Source: Schistocephalus solidus (taxonomy: Eukaryota > Platyhelminthes > Cestoda > Diphyllobothriidea > Diphyllobothriidae). Taken from it: 64,000 bases of DNA. Position numbers and translations under genes: made by a program. The stretch's first letter is position 1, and each line of letters begins with the position of its first letter. The notes below the pieces were generated by a model. The model was given only the letters and a program-made list of their open reading frames with translations. It was not told where the DNA came from and did no database searches. Of this stretch, positions 42,720-54,855 are shown in pieces. The stretch is from NCBI GenBank assembly GCA_017591395.1, contig WEDG01005641.1, positions 29,082 to 93,081 on the forward strand, written 5' to 3'.

Positions 42720-43085
42720 TGCCCCCGAAACGGGCCACGTGGTAGATGCGTTGGACCAACACGGGGGCCACATCAGGGCACGGCATGCGTTATTCGGGTT
42801 GCGCTCCGCCAACAAAGGCCGAACATGGGAGGTGTGGTGGCACGCTTAGGAGCGGCTAAGACTTAGGGGACCCGGCCGCGCCAGCCACCTGCGTCCTCTC
42901 CCGTCTCCGGTCTTCTTGACTCTGTCTTGACACCAGGTTCAGGTGGGGGAGGAGGAGAGAGTGTGATAGCTGCAGCGCTAGGCTACAATCACTTAAAACT
43001 AATTCACGAGCAAGTCACCGTCCCTGCACTACCCTTCCATGGAGCATACGGTGGACATCGTCGGACTACGGCGGTCGAACTATCT
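42720..43085 (-). repeat. Repeat A, inverted copy
   Basis: It starts with the tail block GAAACGGGCCACGTGG, GCGTTGGACCAACACGGGGG and continues with CTTCTTGACTCTGTCTTGAC and TCCATGGAGCATACGGTGGA to ACGGCGGTCGAACT at 43080. Confidence 0.78.
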
Positions 43086-43199
43086 GGTAGTGTAAAGGTT
43101 AATTATATGGCCCCCTAAACAGGACACACGAATAGGAACGCCCCACCCAAGTACTAACTTCAGCCCAACGCATAATTAAAGGAGGGGTAAATATTCCGT

Positions 43200-43355
43200 A
43201 TCCTAACGGTAACACTATGCCGAACATAAACCTAAAAACTGTCGCCCGAACCCTACCCTAACATTAATCCTCAATTTAGTCTTAACTTACCCTAATGACA
43301 ACATTAACCGTAACCCTAACCCTAAAGTTAATCCTAACCCTGATCATAAGCCTCA
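43200..43355 (+). repeat. Degenerate CCCTAA (telomere-like) interstitial tract
   Basis: Dispersed perfect and near-perfect CCCTAA units occur (ACCCTACCCTAAC at 43250, TTACCCTAATG at 43287, GTAACCCTAACCCTAAAG at 43310, AATCCTAACCCTGA at 43330) with many CCTAA/CTTAA variants between. The animal telomere repeat is TTAGGG/CCCTAA. Confidence 0.65.
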
Positions 43356-44351
43356 CCCAATTATCCCCGGAGATCGGCATAAAGACACCTGTATTGCGGA
43401 TGGTTCCTATTCTCAGGTCTTGTTTACAGGGCCGTATAATTCATCTTTACCAAAGCAACTTTTTGGGCAAGCGCTGGTGCAAAGCCGCGTACACCGGAGA
43501 CACATAGGTGAAGCCGTCAGTTCGGTGGCTGTTTCTCAATCGCCTCCCCCCGCAACTGCCCTTCCGAGTGATCATCATTTGGAGCTATTTTGACCCTAAA
43601 CCCGGCGTACCCCTGCCTGGTGCATACTTGTATGTACGTATCAGTGACAGTCGTTCGTCAGACATGGTGAGACTCTGGCCAATCCCTGAAACCTAGAGGT
43701 TCTGTCTGTTGTTGGATTAATCAGAGTTACCCAAACGGCCAATCAACTTCAAGATTGAATCGGGTAAGCCTACACTCAGGACGCTCAGACACCGGGCGCG
43801 TGCTTTCCTTATCCGGTTGCAACTTGCTCTAGCATATTCTTCCTCCATTCTATACACAGAATATAGCTCTACTAATACTAATTCTACTACTAGCACTACT
43901 TCCGTCTCACTTCTCTGCTTTCTGCTGGTAACCTGGCCTGAGGGTCATTGAGTTTAAGGTCAACTCATTAATTTAGCTGCCACAAAAGATTGAACCCAAG
44001 TTGAGCTAGCGGTGGTGCATGATGGCGCCTGTGACATCGGGTCCAGCTTTCACATCGTCGAATGTGGCAGTAGACCGGTTTCTTAAAATTAACTGATCTC
44101 TCTTCATCCTCTTAATCGCTGCCAGCCGCTAGACTGTGCGTGAAATCTACATTTTAAAATTCGGTTTTGTGGATCTGTAGCTGGCCCCCAACCGTGACAT
44201 CCATGTCTGGCGTCTTTGTTCAAGGCTCACTCCTCAAGGTCATGCAACCTCACCGCCAGCGGTTCCGACTCACTGACCTGCAGACACATGACCGACTTCC
44301 ACTTGTATCTGCCCGAGCGCCAATTGAACAGCCCACCCCTCAGCCGACGTA
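43356..44351. other. No gene recognised
   Basis: No convincing coding sequence or repeat match. Confidence 0.55.
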
Positions 44352-46235
44352 CAGTAGATTGCCTTACTCATGAAATGTTTATATAAGACTTTGAGGTAGT
44401 AACAGGGCAGGCATTTTAAGGTGTTAGTTTTGTTTGTTGCATAAAATTAATGAAGAAAAAGCTGTTTAATAATAAATAAATCACTTCAGATCAGTTTATT
44501 CAAGGGAAAACGGGGCTAAATGGGGCAAAATCAGAAGTTACTTGCTATCCAGGAATTTTCGTACGCTATTACAAAGCTACATATCAAAACGTTTTGCTTG
44601 TATGCGCATTACTATGAATGAACATTAATATAAGCCGCAAAAATTTGGAACATATCCCTTCGGAGAACGGTAAATTTTGTTTTGTTTTCACAAAAATCAG
44701 GTGAATGTAAGTTTGAGAGCTTACATTGTTTTCGACAAAGTGATGACATATTTAGTTTAAAAAATCAAGTTTTGCAAATTTATGACGTTTTTGTTCCAAA
44801 AAAACGCTGTAGTTAACTTTTTGTGAATGTACTTTGTTTTACCGCACCGATAGTTAGGACCTTAAACGCGCATATATACGAGATGCGATGATACACCGCG
44901 ACTTTTCGCAGTCACGGCGTACGCGAAGCCTGTAAAGACAATTTTGGTCTGCAGTTGACAATAAATGAATAAGGAAACTTGAAACGGAAGGGGCAGAAAA
45001 TGCACATTTCATCGCAAAATCTGAGTATATATTCGGTCACTCACTTGTGTGTTTGAAAGCTTAGAACTAGACTGAGAAGTAAGCAAAGATATCGAAAAAC
45101 GCTTCAATAGAAAGAGAAAAGAGTGTTCTTTAATTTTCAACAGAAATTGTATCCCTACTTTTCGGTGAAGTCGAAAATTTGGTCAAACGGTCCCAGTTTT
45201 TTCTTGATTTCCCTTTGAAAAAATGTTACTTATGCAGGAATTCAACAGCAAAATATCTAATGAAAGCGTTTTTTAAAAAGTTAACTTATTATAGGAAATT
45301 TTTAAACTAATTATAGGCATATATTTTCCCAGCTTTTGTTGTGGACGTTCATTTTTCATGGAAGCGAGTTTTCCTGTTTGTGTGAGTCTACAAATATGAC
45401 CCAGACGGCCGTCTGCATTAGAAAGAATGCCCAAAAAGTCACTGCTTCGGTAAATTCTTTAAAGAAATATGTTATTTTTAAGGTTTTAGCAAACACATCG
45501 AACAGAATGTACATTTATGGGCGGTCGACTAAAGACACTGAAAATCGTAAAGAATTCGCCTCATTTTCAAATACTATCTGCAACTAATCGTAATAGAAAA
45601 CTCGAAATATTTATAGAGAAATTTAACAATAGAATAGTCCTGTTTATATACACCAAATGGTACGTTTACGATTGCACCTAAAGATTATATTTAAATTTAT
45701 TAGTCAGTGACCGACCTGTGAACATGCGAGCTTATGAAATATTATATTCATGTGACGTCCCTATCGGCGCATTGAAGCGAAAATCTGCTTGCCTTGGTCA
45801 AAAGAATCTAAAACAATGTATAAACAGAAGAAAACTACCAATTCTTGTGAAACGGTGTTGGAATATACACTTTCATGTTAGGCTGCTGATGACCGCCATA
45901 CTTTACGTTGCGCTTAAACTAGAGGAATATGTATGTGTAAAACTCTGGAAAAAAACTATTTTCAAAAGTAATTCGGCTTTTTCTGCTTCATTTACTCGTT
46001 TAATTGCATGGTCAGTCTTCCTATACATTTAAAACTTCAGTTTACTCAACTAGGTCAATTTTTCACATTTTCTTTATCTGTACCTATTCTACAAAAATTA
46101 GCATTTCTAGACAATGTAATATTAACGGTTCTTTATTGATGTAAAATTTTGGTGGACGCAGTGTGCGCTGATTTCGCGAAACGGGCCATAACTCATGAAA
46201 TCCATCAGATTTCATGAGTTAGGACACCTACTGTA
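44352..46235 (+). repeat. Repeat C, copy 2
   Basis: Collinear with 30721-32570: CAGTAGATTGCCT, CACTTCAGATCAGTTTATT, AAATGGGGCAAAATC, GACCTTAAACGCGCATATAT, GGAAGGGGCAGAAAA, TTTTGTTGTGGACGTTCAT, and CTCATGAAATCCATCAGATT at the end. The copies are diverged throughout, which argues for an old duplication or independent insertions. Confidence 0.85.
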
Positions 46236-46700
46236 CATGGGCCTCTAGACACCGATTGGACAACACTTGACTTGCTCCCACAGACCCATTTAACCAGCTG
46301 GCACCACTGTCTCATTCTCTCCCGGGCATGGCTGGATTTGGTCAACACTACCCCTAGCTTCGTCAGTGGCCGCTGCTGCCTGAGGCAGCAACTCAGGGTT
46401 CTGTACACAATAAATCCTCATTCTGGTGCCTTTTTCCTTTTACTTACAACGGGGATTTGGCCGGATGATTGTAGTGTTCTGAGTAAACTCACTGCTTGGA
46501 CGCTACAGATCCAAAACTTAGCTACAGAGGTTGACGCAGGTTCATGTGGTGACCATATGAGGGTCACCTTTATGCGCGGGTCTTTCAACCGTGAGTGGTC
46601 TTTTCTGGTCGAACTCCTCGGTCCTATCCCTGGAAAAGTGCCTCCAAAGAATATTATTTCGTGAGCCTTTGATCTGACCAGCTGGCGCACCACATTGCAT
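46236..46700 (+). repeat. Repeat F copy
   Basis: The part near 46385-46480 (CAGCAACTCAGGGTTCTG, CATTCTGGTGCCTTTT, GGGATTTGGCCGGATGATTG) recurs at 49085-49205. It is unclassified and non-coding as far as I can see. Confidence 0.55.
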
Positions 46701-48559
46701 TTAGAGCCCCCCTATGGAATGCTCGCACACAGCTGTTCTTGCCGACAGTAGAATATGACAGTCTGCTCCCGCAATCGCCAGGGCAGTCGTGCATTCATGC
46801 CGCGTTCAGCCCGCCTGACGCCTTCCTCTCCCCGTCAATCGATCTATTGAGCCGCTTGAGACTTGGTAAGCATGTAACGAGAGCTCGAAGCCAATCGGCG
46901 CTGCGTCCATCGCTGATTGGCTGTACATGGACAAAGCCCAGGCGCACCCACGCGTTTTGCGTCGTGGGCTGAGAACCTCAGAGGCTGTCGATCGTCTGAA
47001 TAGAATGCTTGCTACAACTGCCTGCTGGGCTATGTGCACGTCCTCACCTTTCAGTCAAGCCTGTCTCATAACCCTGTTTTCCTGACTTTTAAGGGGAAAC
47101 CTTAGCGTTATCGATAATCACATCTCGAAACCTCCGTTAAAAGGTGCCTTTCGGGTACGACTGAAATTCGTTCAGCTAAACGATTCAGTTAGATGTTTCG
47201 TTTACCTATCGCTCTTAACATTTGAGCTTGTGTCTCTAAAATTCAGGGCCTTTGGGGTTTCGAGTAGCGGGCAGAAAATCAGTGAGCTCAACGGCATGCC
47301 CTTTATTTACTCGTATGTAACCACACCTAGGATTAAAAAGTCTCAAGTGTGTACTCTATGAATCTATTTTGATCGTAAGTTGATTTTTGTGGACATCAGA
47401 AAGTTCGCTTAGCAGGTCCGGTTATCGCGTTATCAGCAGTCGTATTGTGTGTAAGTGTAAAGAGGACAAAGACGAAAAATGACAAGTATCTCCTTCATCA
47501 GATGAACCCCACCTATTTGCATGGCATGCTTGTCCCAACTTCAAAACTATGGCCCCTGTATCATTCAGTTCGGAAGCCTTATATGAGACGATTGCTCGGA
47601 GTAGAAGTTCTGTATTTAAACAAATCGCAGGTCGCCAGTAAACGTCATAACAGTCTCCTTGAGGGTCGGTGTAAAGAAGTCTTCATCGATGAGGTTCCCC
47701 GCATTCTTTGGCCGAGCCAGAGTTTTGTTGAGGTCTGAGGCTAGTTGTTTTATCCACCCGGCATCTACCCCATGAAGCTCGATCGTTGGAGAGCATTAGA
47801 ATCTTGCTAGAGTAGACTATTTCATTTGGATAACTATGAACCTGATAACCGTGAGGCCAGCAGTTAATCCTCCAGAAAGGGGGAAGATAGATCTAGACTA
47901 TCTCGCGACTACTTCCTGGAGCTAGCCTCTTCGCTTCTATTAGCAGATCTAGAGTTATCGCACCCAAAATTTTTACCAAACAGTTGTTCATATGGTCGAA
48001 AGTTCTTGGAATTTTGGCCCTACTCTACGCCCTGGGAGTTTTGAGGGACCTCCGGTCACTATATTGGATTCGGGGCTCAAGGAACTACGGGACACTCGAG
48101 TTCATTCCAACGTTTTCGACTGCAGAGCAAATTCTTCGTATCCGGATATGTAGTTACTCAAATGACTTCACGTCGGACACCTGAGCGTCCAGTCAGAGCC
48201 CACAATGATTCACTTGAACACACGCAACTTTGGCTAAGGTAACATTGACCATTAGGCACAAACAGCCTCGACCTACCGCAGGCGCATATAAAAAGCAGCT
48301 GGCGCATGGTGGAGGTAGAGACGGGAAATCGCGTACCACCTACCGCACTCTCCTCCATCACCCGTCAAGGCCAAGTGTCATAATCGAATTAAGAAAACCA
48401 GAGGCGGGATCGGGTGCAGTGGCTGACAAATCTAAAGAGCCCGTCTACGCGTATCACACACACACAAACCTGTTCTGCGCACAAGTGACCCGTTTTCGCA
48501 CGACGAGAAGCGGGCCTGGCTCAGCTTGCTCTTGGGTTGGAGTTCGATGGAGGCCGCAT
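46701..48559. other. No gene recognised
   Basis: Short open frames (for example about 97 codons at 47445 and 66 codons at 47984) show no motif I recognise and no splice-supported continuation. Confidence 0.5.
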
Positions 48560-48720
48560 TAAGAAGGAGCCATTGCAGTCTGACTGCCTGTCCTGCGCAG
48601 AGGAACGAGTTATCTTGTCAGTCGGCAGCCTTCAAAGCTGCCCCTTTTAGCTCACCGTAATAGTGTAAAATCGTGTGAGATTGTTTTTAGCGAAGAATAT
48701 GCGCTGAAATGACGTGGAGA
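48560..48720 (+). repeat. Repeat A fragment
   Basis: Matches the 3' half of repeat A: TTAAGAAGGAGCCATTGCAG, ATCTTGTCAGTCGGCAGCC, GAGATTGTTTTTAGCG. Confidence 0.7.
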
Positions 48721-49084
48721 TACAGGCCCCTGAGTTTAACTCTCTCCCTGGCACCAGTTTAATGTCCAAGCCGATCAGCAATCTCATGTGACGGCTGGGT
48801 GCAGGTGGCTTGCGTGGCGTGAGTCTGCGCGTAGACGTACCATCACGCGTCCCCCGCGTTTGTGATATTTCTTATGGGTTCGCAGCCCTATAACCGCGGG
48901 TCGAGCCCTCATGTAGACCCTGAGTTGATCCCCTCAACGCACCCAGTTGACTATTTTAGACGGTAGAACAGGCTCACTACGCTCATGCTCTACTCTCTCT
49001 CATCTCTCTCTCTCCTCCTCTCTCTCTCAGATATGACTTAACGTCATCAGCCAAAGTGCTCTCCTCACGGTGGTGGCGGCGGTG
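48721..49084. other. No gene; CT-rich tract
   Basis: Contains a CT-rich microsatellite at about 48987-49031; otherwise nothing recognised. Confidence 0.6.
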
Positions 49085-49210
49085 GCCACGTTTGCCAGAG
49101 CCAGCAACTCGGGATTCTGGGCAAAATAACTCCCCCCCATTCCGGCGTTTTCCGTCTTGGGTTGCTGATCGGGACTTGGCCTGGTGGTTGTGGCGCTCGA
49201 GGGACATTCA
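49085..49210 (+). repeat. Repeat F fragment
   Basis: Shares CAGCAACTCGGGATTCTG, CATTCCGGCGTTTT and GGACTTGGCCTGGTGGTTG with the copy at 46385-46480. Confidence 0.6.
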
Positions 49211-49674
49211 GAGCATTGGCAGCTGTAACTTCGTTTTCCGTCGTGTGGTTAACCTCTTCATCATGGCAGTAAGATCTTGAGGCTTTTTAATTTCCTCAGA
49301 ACTTAATTGCTAACAGATGTCTGTCAGTAATGCCATTCTGACTAAATTAAAAGCAGCTGATGGGTTGCTGGCAGGGTGTGAGAGTTAGCCGCAAGACAAA
49401 GCGGGAAAAGTATGTCCCGTATGTCAATCGGTAAGCGTCTATTTACCATTGTGAACTTAACCGGGATTAAGCTTTTCGGGCTCGGACCGAAATTTGACAT
49501 GAATAATTGGGCTCAAGTCGATCAAGCACAGCGGAATAGCCCTAAAATATTCATAAAATGCAAGCAGGAAATCAGTAGCATATCGGTGGATTACATGAAA
49601 TAACATACTTGACAGCACGGCTATTTTTGAACCAAAACTGTCGTTCTGGCAGATGAGCAATGCCGAAAAAGTCA
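49211..49674. other. No gene recognised
   Basis: No recognisable coding sequence or repeat. Confidence 0.55.
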
Positions 49675-49848
49675 AGAGAGACTCGAATGGCCATTTCTGG
49701 CTCGTTAGCGGTCATCTGTCAAGTCATACCCAACCCCAAGCGGTACCCCACCTGAGGCTCGACCCCATGACCTTTTGATCAGAATTCCTACGCTTTAACC
49801 GTTGAGCCACGGACTCGATGTCTTCACCAATCAAGATCGGAATCATTG
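49675..49848 (-). mobile_element. SINE B 5' part, inverted
   Basis: On the - strand it begins GTCAATGATTCCGATC, has an A box equivalent (CCGTGGCTCAACGGTTAA) and B box region (CATGGGGTCGAGCC), and a hammerhead-like core in which CTGATGA has become CAGATGA, then GAAATGGCCATT. Confidence 0.8.
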
Positions 49849-50006
49849 ACAGCAGTATCAGCAGCAGCAGCAGCAGCAGCAGCAGTCAGCAGTAGTAGCA
49901 GCAGCAGTGCAGCAGCAGCAGTAGCAGCTAGCAGCAGCAGCAGTAGCAGCGAGCAGGCAGCAGTAGCAGCAGTAGCAGTAGCAGTAGCAGCAGTAGTAGC
50001 AGTAGC

Positions 50007-50042
<36 letters not shown>
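49849..50042 (+). repeat. CAG/AGT trinucleotide microsatellite
   Basis: Imperfect (CAG)n and (GTA)n runs of about 190 bp give artificial poly-Ser/Ala and poly-Leu frames. It separates two oppositely oriented SINE B fragments, so it may have grown from a short AGT/AGC stretch of the SINE. Confidence 0.85.
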
Positions 50043-50043
<1 letters not shown>

Positions 50044-50125
50044 AAGACAGATGGTGGTGCGGCTCGAGAGTGAGCCCCAAGGCAGCGCGGGACAAATGAG
50101 TTACGTTAGCGATCGGTGACCAAAA
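50043..50125 (+). mobile_element. SINE B 3' fragment
   Basis: GGCTCGAGAGTGAGCCCCAA and GTTACGTTAGCGATCGGTGA match the SINE tail on the + strand. Confidence 0.75.
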
Positions 50126-50469
50126 CCAAGAAAGGAGGTAGATGCGGCTTACGCACATTATTCGTCGTTGAACCTCTGCAGACAGTAAGTCTACCGTCGC
50201 CGCTCTCTTGGTTGAGGTGATGAGGAGGGAATCCGTTAAAAACCTGGTTCGATTTTGAAGACGTAGACGGGAGTGGGTCGAGCTGTCTATATGTGCTGCC
50301 GCAGATTGATGCCCTTATAGAGGCACCCTCAGGGAAAGCACTAACACCGGCTAGATCAGGTGTGATCGGAGCCGTGTCAGTTACATGCACAGCACTGCTA
50401 CAATGTGTGATCCTAACCTATGAGTGTTCTTATTATGAGCCACACGTCAAACTTTCCTAATTCCCAACA
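50126..50469. other. No gene; fragment shared with NIPBL intron 6
   Basis: The segment near 50350-50385 (GCTAGATCAGGTGTGATCGG) matches about 12205-12245. It is unclassified repeat material. Confidence 0.5.
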
Positions 50470-51115
50470 AAGCTTAAGGTTGTAGAAAGTACTTTTCGAC
50501 AGAATGGACATCCAGATCGATTTAGTACTAAGACTATGACCGAAAGACCACCAAAGCCACTGGTGCTAATGACAAGAAAGAAACAACTATTCAGCAGGGT
50601 CCTATTTCAAGGGGACGCAGCAAGTGAACTCTTACGAAGGCGCCCAAGCCTACCTGTGTCAAGCACCTTTCCAGCAGCTGATGTAAATGTACAGTTCTCG
50701 ACTGGGCAAATTGCCAGCCCAGACAACCTCTATGTGCATCTATTCCTTTACCTGCTCCTGTGGGGCATAATATATTGGTCGCACGAGCCAGCATTTGTCC
50801 AAAAGAGTACGAGAACACCTTCCAGCATGGTTAGGAAATGGGCAGATAAAGAACATAAACAGCTCTATCCTCGCGCATGTGGTAGACACAGACCATCGTG
50901 TAGATACAAAAGAGGCCTTCTGGGTGATTTCCAAGGTTCCCTCAACCTATTCAAAATTCCTTGGACAGCGTATGTTGCCTACGACAAAAGCGTCTGCCAT
51001 CAGGCTACGCAAACCGGTCCTGTGCGCTCAAAAGAACTGCATACAGGCGCCGCAATTACCGTGGCCGAAAGCCACCAATGCTGCCACCCGCATCTAATTA
51101 CCTGTCCCTGTGGCC
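50470..51115 (+). mobile_element. PLE family 2, RT end and GIY-YIG endonuclease
   Basis: The RT C-terminus is in one frame (FRQNGHPDRF-like near 50500, then TERPPKPLVLMTRKKQL, RVLFQGDAASELLRRR). After a frameshift near 50750-50790 the GIY-YIG region follows (YIGRT-like near 50775, REHLPAWLGNGQIKNINSSI, DTKEAFWVISKVPSTY, LRKPVLCAQKNCIQAPQLPW). It is inactive. Confidence 0.8.
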
Positions 51116-51837
51116 GCCATTTCTCTGACGGTGAGCAGAAAACGGACCGCAATTTTGTTTCTTTCCCCCTCCCTCACCCACCCTGACAACCGTACGATTT
51201 GTTAGCCTTACCCGAATATTTGACTTAGCTACACAGTGAGATAAATGTAAAGGCCTGACGAGCCTTTATCGAAAGCTAACGTATGCTCGCTAAATTGTCT
51301 TTTTAAATTTCTTTATCCCAAAGATAGTAAAAATACCTCTTCTCCTGCAAGGCAAGGCTCAAACTTGGAGGGCACTTACAGCTCAGATCATGAAGGTTGT
51401 AACAGGGAGCATTCGTCAGCGCGCTCGTACACGAGGCACGTGCGTTGAGAGCTCATGAATGTTTCAGTGGTGGAAACATGATTGGTGGATTAACTGTGGC
51501 GTGGGTGCCTACGATTGGTTGGCCGTTGAACGACATTGGTGGGCGTAGGCGGGCCAGGCACCAATTTAAGGTGTCTCAGAAATTGTGTATTTCGCCCAGC
51601 GGCGCCGGGACGTCAGATTCTAGATCGGGTCGGTTAAACATTCGTGACCGGAAGAGATGGAAGACTATGGAGGATTATTAACTCCTCTAACGTAGTTATA
51701 TACATAAGCCTTCTTTGTATCAAGGTTTTTCGCGTCTTCAGAAAGATCCCATTTACGCAACATAAATATGACCAGAAGATGTGATCGCTGGAACGTAAAG
51801 TTTATTGGTCTGACTTTTACAATCCTCGTTCGCACGT
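51116..51837. other. No gene recognised
   Basis: No recognisable feature. Confidence 0.55.
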
Positions 51838-52740
51838 ACTGAGCTTCAATAGCAAGCACCCAATCAGACGTAAAGGCGCTATATCGGCGTGATGTGACGC
51901 ACTGCAGCCAACCAGAAGACAAGGTTGACGAATTGCAATACCTTCAAAGGGTATTTAGAGCAAACGGCTACCTGCGCAATTTTTTGCCAGCTACGCGCAC
52001 AAACAAGGTGATAGACCGAACCGCACCGGTACCCAATTTCGGCGAGCACTCCAGTACGGAAGAAAATTCGCGGAACCGTTAGCCGCCTTCAGCTACCACT
52101 CTGAGTTGGAGTTGCACACCGAGCAGAAATAACTTTCATGTGCCAAGTAATGAGGCCGAAAGACCCACTGTCACCGCAAAAAAACGTCTGGAGACATCGA
52201 GGTTGCGAAAAAAGCAACAGACTACCCCTCACTCGAATGACCGAACATACAGTAGCAGTAAGGAGGAAAGATGTTAGCTCTCAGGTCACGCCTCATTTGA
52301 TGGCACCCAGCCACATCTTTAAGTTTGACGAGGCCGAAATTCTTGCAGGAGTTGACAACCGCGTGAGACGTGAACTGCTAGTCTTGGTTTTGTGGCCTGC
52401 ATTCAATTAGAAAGTGCAATGACCACCTCCATATTCTATGCTGCGATTTTTCTTGGGCGAAATCATTAGGCACGCGGGTGAGCCGAATTGCACAGTAGTC
52501 ATTACACCGAGACTCGAAATCTGTGATGAAATTTCGACCATTAAAGACTTGGACGTGGGCTAACAAACAATAATCAACTCAAATAAGCCCTCGAACGATG
52601 AACGACAGACCTGCTAATTGAAGTAGGCATGCCTTTGTATGGCAACTGCGTCCTATAAATACTGAATTCTCTGCGCCTTCATCACCCTCATATGCACCGG
52701 TCTTTGTCGATGGGTTCGAGCAAGAACCCAAAATATCACG
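51838..52740 (+). mobile_element. PLE family 1, 3' part
   Basis: It begins within the RT (FNSKHPIRRK), then THCSQPEDKVDELQYLQRVF and RANGYLRNF, a decayed connector (VMRPKDPL), a GIY-YIG remnant (RMTEHTVAVRRKDVSSQV, FKFDEAEILAGVDNRVRREL), and the 3' tail ending GCGTCCTATAAATACTGAAT near 52665. A stem-loop GGGTTC/GAACCC lies at about 52712-52729. Multiple disruptions are present. Confidence 0.82.
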
Positions 52741-53014
52741 CGGATAAACTTACTGAACTAATGAGCGCATCTCCTTTTTCTGAACTGATTCCTGCAACTC
52801 GCCTCTTTGCTTCTACCAATAAGGTCAACGTTGTTGTGACGGTGAAAGAGTATAGAAACAGTGAGTGGCTATGTAACGACGTGAGCCTGACTAACTAAAA
52901 GCACTGCTGACATTATGGTAAATAATTACGTAGTTGTATGCTACTGACTGCCTGCCGGCAGTGAATGAATATTGTGTCGTTAATCCACAGTAGTTGATGC
53001 ATGTCAACTCAAGT

Positions 53015-53215
53015 ATTCATTCGTTGATGAACGCTCACCGATCTTAAATGGAGCTCACTCGTCCTGCTGCGGCTTGGGGCTCATTCTTTAGTCCCGCCAG
53101 TAGCCGCTAAGCGGTTAGAAGCAGTAGAGGCAGATTGACAAGGCCGACAAAGGAGACTGGAATGGACATTTCTGACTCATTCGCTGTCATTAGCCAGTCG
53201 GGTTTTTTTCCGAAG
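53015..53215 (-). mobile_element. SINE B fragment, inverted
   Basis: On +: TTCGTTGATGAACGCTCACC (the 3' end of the unit), GGCTTGGGGCTCATTCTTTA, and a core remnant (CTAATGA on -) near 53190. The tRNA-like half is missing. Confidence 0.75.
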
Positions 53216-53254
53216 GAATTACTTCGCGAATAAGGAGACGCAATCATCGGAACA

Positions 53255-53400
53255 AGAGCTTTTTATCCTAACGTCTCGGATTCTCACGTGAAAACAACCT
53301 CAGAGATAGAGTCAGATAAGGGTATTTTATTGCCCAGGTTTTACAGCATTTATAGGATGTAGTTGCTAGGCCGCTAAATGCCAATTGCGCATCAATTGCC
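53255..53400 (-). mobile_element. PLE family 1, 3' tail fragment
   Basis: The block AGCATTTATAGGATGTAGTT and the upstream motif CTAACGTCTCGGATTCTCAC correspond to the 3' tails at 26640-26780 and 52660-52740 in reverse orientation. Confidence 0.65.
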
Positions 53401-54734
53401 TTGGAAAGTAACCTGAACAGTGAGACCGACTATCCAATAGGCTACAGCTTACAGCCGGGCCTAGTCACGCGCATCAGCCTTGCCGGGGATGACGCATCTT
53501 CGCCAATCGATAATTGTCCCCGTTCGTCCTGCTCCCTGCAGATGTCTATTGCTTCGGTTTCCCATCAAGGCCCGCATGGCCTACTAACTTTCTTTCGTTT
53601 GCCTCTAAACCAAGTGGTTACTGTCTCGCAGCCTGAATCTTGATTTATCAAAATGATAATAATCAAGAACGCGACAGTCTAACCATGTGCGTCCCTAGAC
53701 TCGTTGCTGCTCTGGACCGAAAACGCGGGCCGCAGTAGGTCATAGTGTGCATCTATAGGGCTTCCCTGAGTCTGTTTGAGACCTTAACTAATGTCATGCG
53801 TGCCAGTAATACAATTTTGCCACCGCCAAGCTCATCTTGCAGACAGTGCTCAATCCTATCGGTAGACTGCAAAATCTCTTCTTGGCAAAAACTGACTGGA
53901 ATTCGGTATATTGTTTTCGATGCCCTTATATATCTTATTTAAAATCGGATAAAAAATTTTCTTGTACGTGATTGGTAGCAAATTAGATCTTCCCCACACT
54001 TAATACCCGATTTTTTAAGTTTTCCAACTTTCGATAGGTTTCAAACCCATTCACCATCGTATTTGCGTTTAATTTATGGAAACTCCTGCATGCCTTTATG
54101 TCATTATAGCTCAGAAAATTTTAAAATTGGTGCTGTGTATGCTGTGTACTGCATAAGGAGCGTTAATAAACGGAGATATACGAGTACAGTTGAAAAGACA
54201 GAGCAAGGTCTTTAAAAAATCCTAATAACAAACGTTTTATGGTCTTCTGTGGATGAAACCTTAAAAGGCGTGAGTTGCTGCGCACTGAATATGAGAAAGA
54301 ATATTAGTGGCACGATTTCAATACAATAAACATATGTTATAAATAGACAGAAAGTCCATAAAGAGCGTTTTTTTCAGACGACTGAGGATGAAGTGCATTC
54401 AAAAGTCGGTATCGTGTCGTGTCTGAAATGTTTTAGGGGTCCGGCTGTAGAGGTGCAAGGCTCTGTATACCGGCACCGGATCGGCCGATTATCCTTGTCC
54501 ACGCCACAAACAAGGCCAATTGTGAATTGATTGAAGCCTGGGCGTCCGATCAGAACTCAGGCAATCGATATATCGATCTGGAACTGGCACGCAGAGTTCT
54601 GCGCTATCAATTTTTATCCTCCCTTACTGACATTTGATTGGCTCCTACTCCCTATAACTGGTGCTTTGACTGTCGCTACCTTATCTCTGACGATGGGCTC
54701 TTGTTGGAGTTATAAATTTCAGCTGAATAAAGAA
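53401..54734. other. No gene recognised
   Basis: Short open frames without motifs; AT-rich from about 53900. Confidence 0.5.
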
Positions 54735-54855
54735 AAACCTTATGATTATGCTGCACGATAATAAATCTTACAACCCCACTTAATTAATATTGCCTGATCG
54801 TAAACGCATTTCAGAATTTCGTCTTAAATTTCATGAGATCGTTAACTGACTGTAA
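54735..54855 (+). repeat. Repeat D fragment
   Basis: Shares TTATGCTGCACGATAATAAA, TTAATTAAT and TTTCAGAATTTCG with the segment in NIPBL intron 10. Confidence 0.55.

Noticed and set aside
47445..48184. Possible host gene in open frames of 97 and 66 codons
   Set aside because: No recognised motifs, no consistent splice linkage, and surrounding sequence is repeat debris.
49846..50158. Poly-Ala/Ser and poly-Leu open frames
   Set aside because: They are translations of the CAG/AGT microsatellite.
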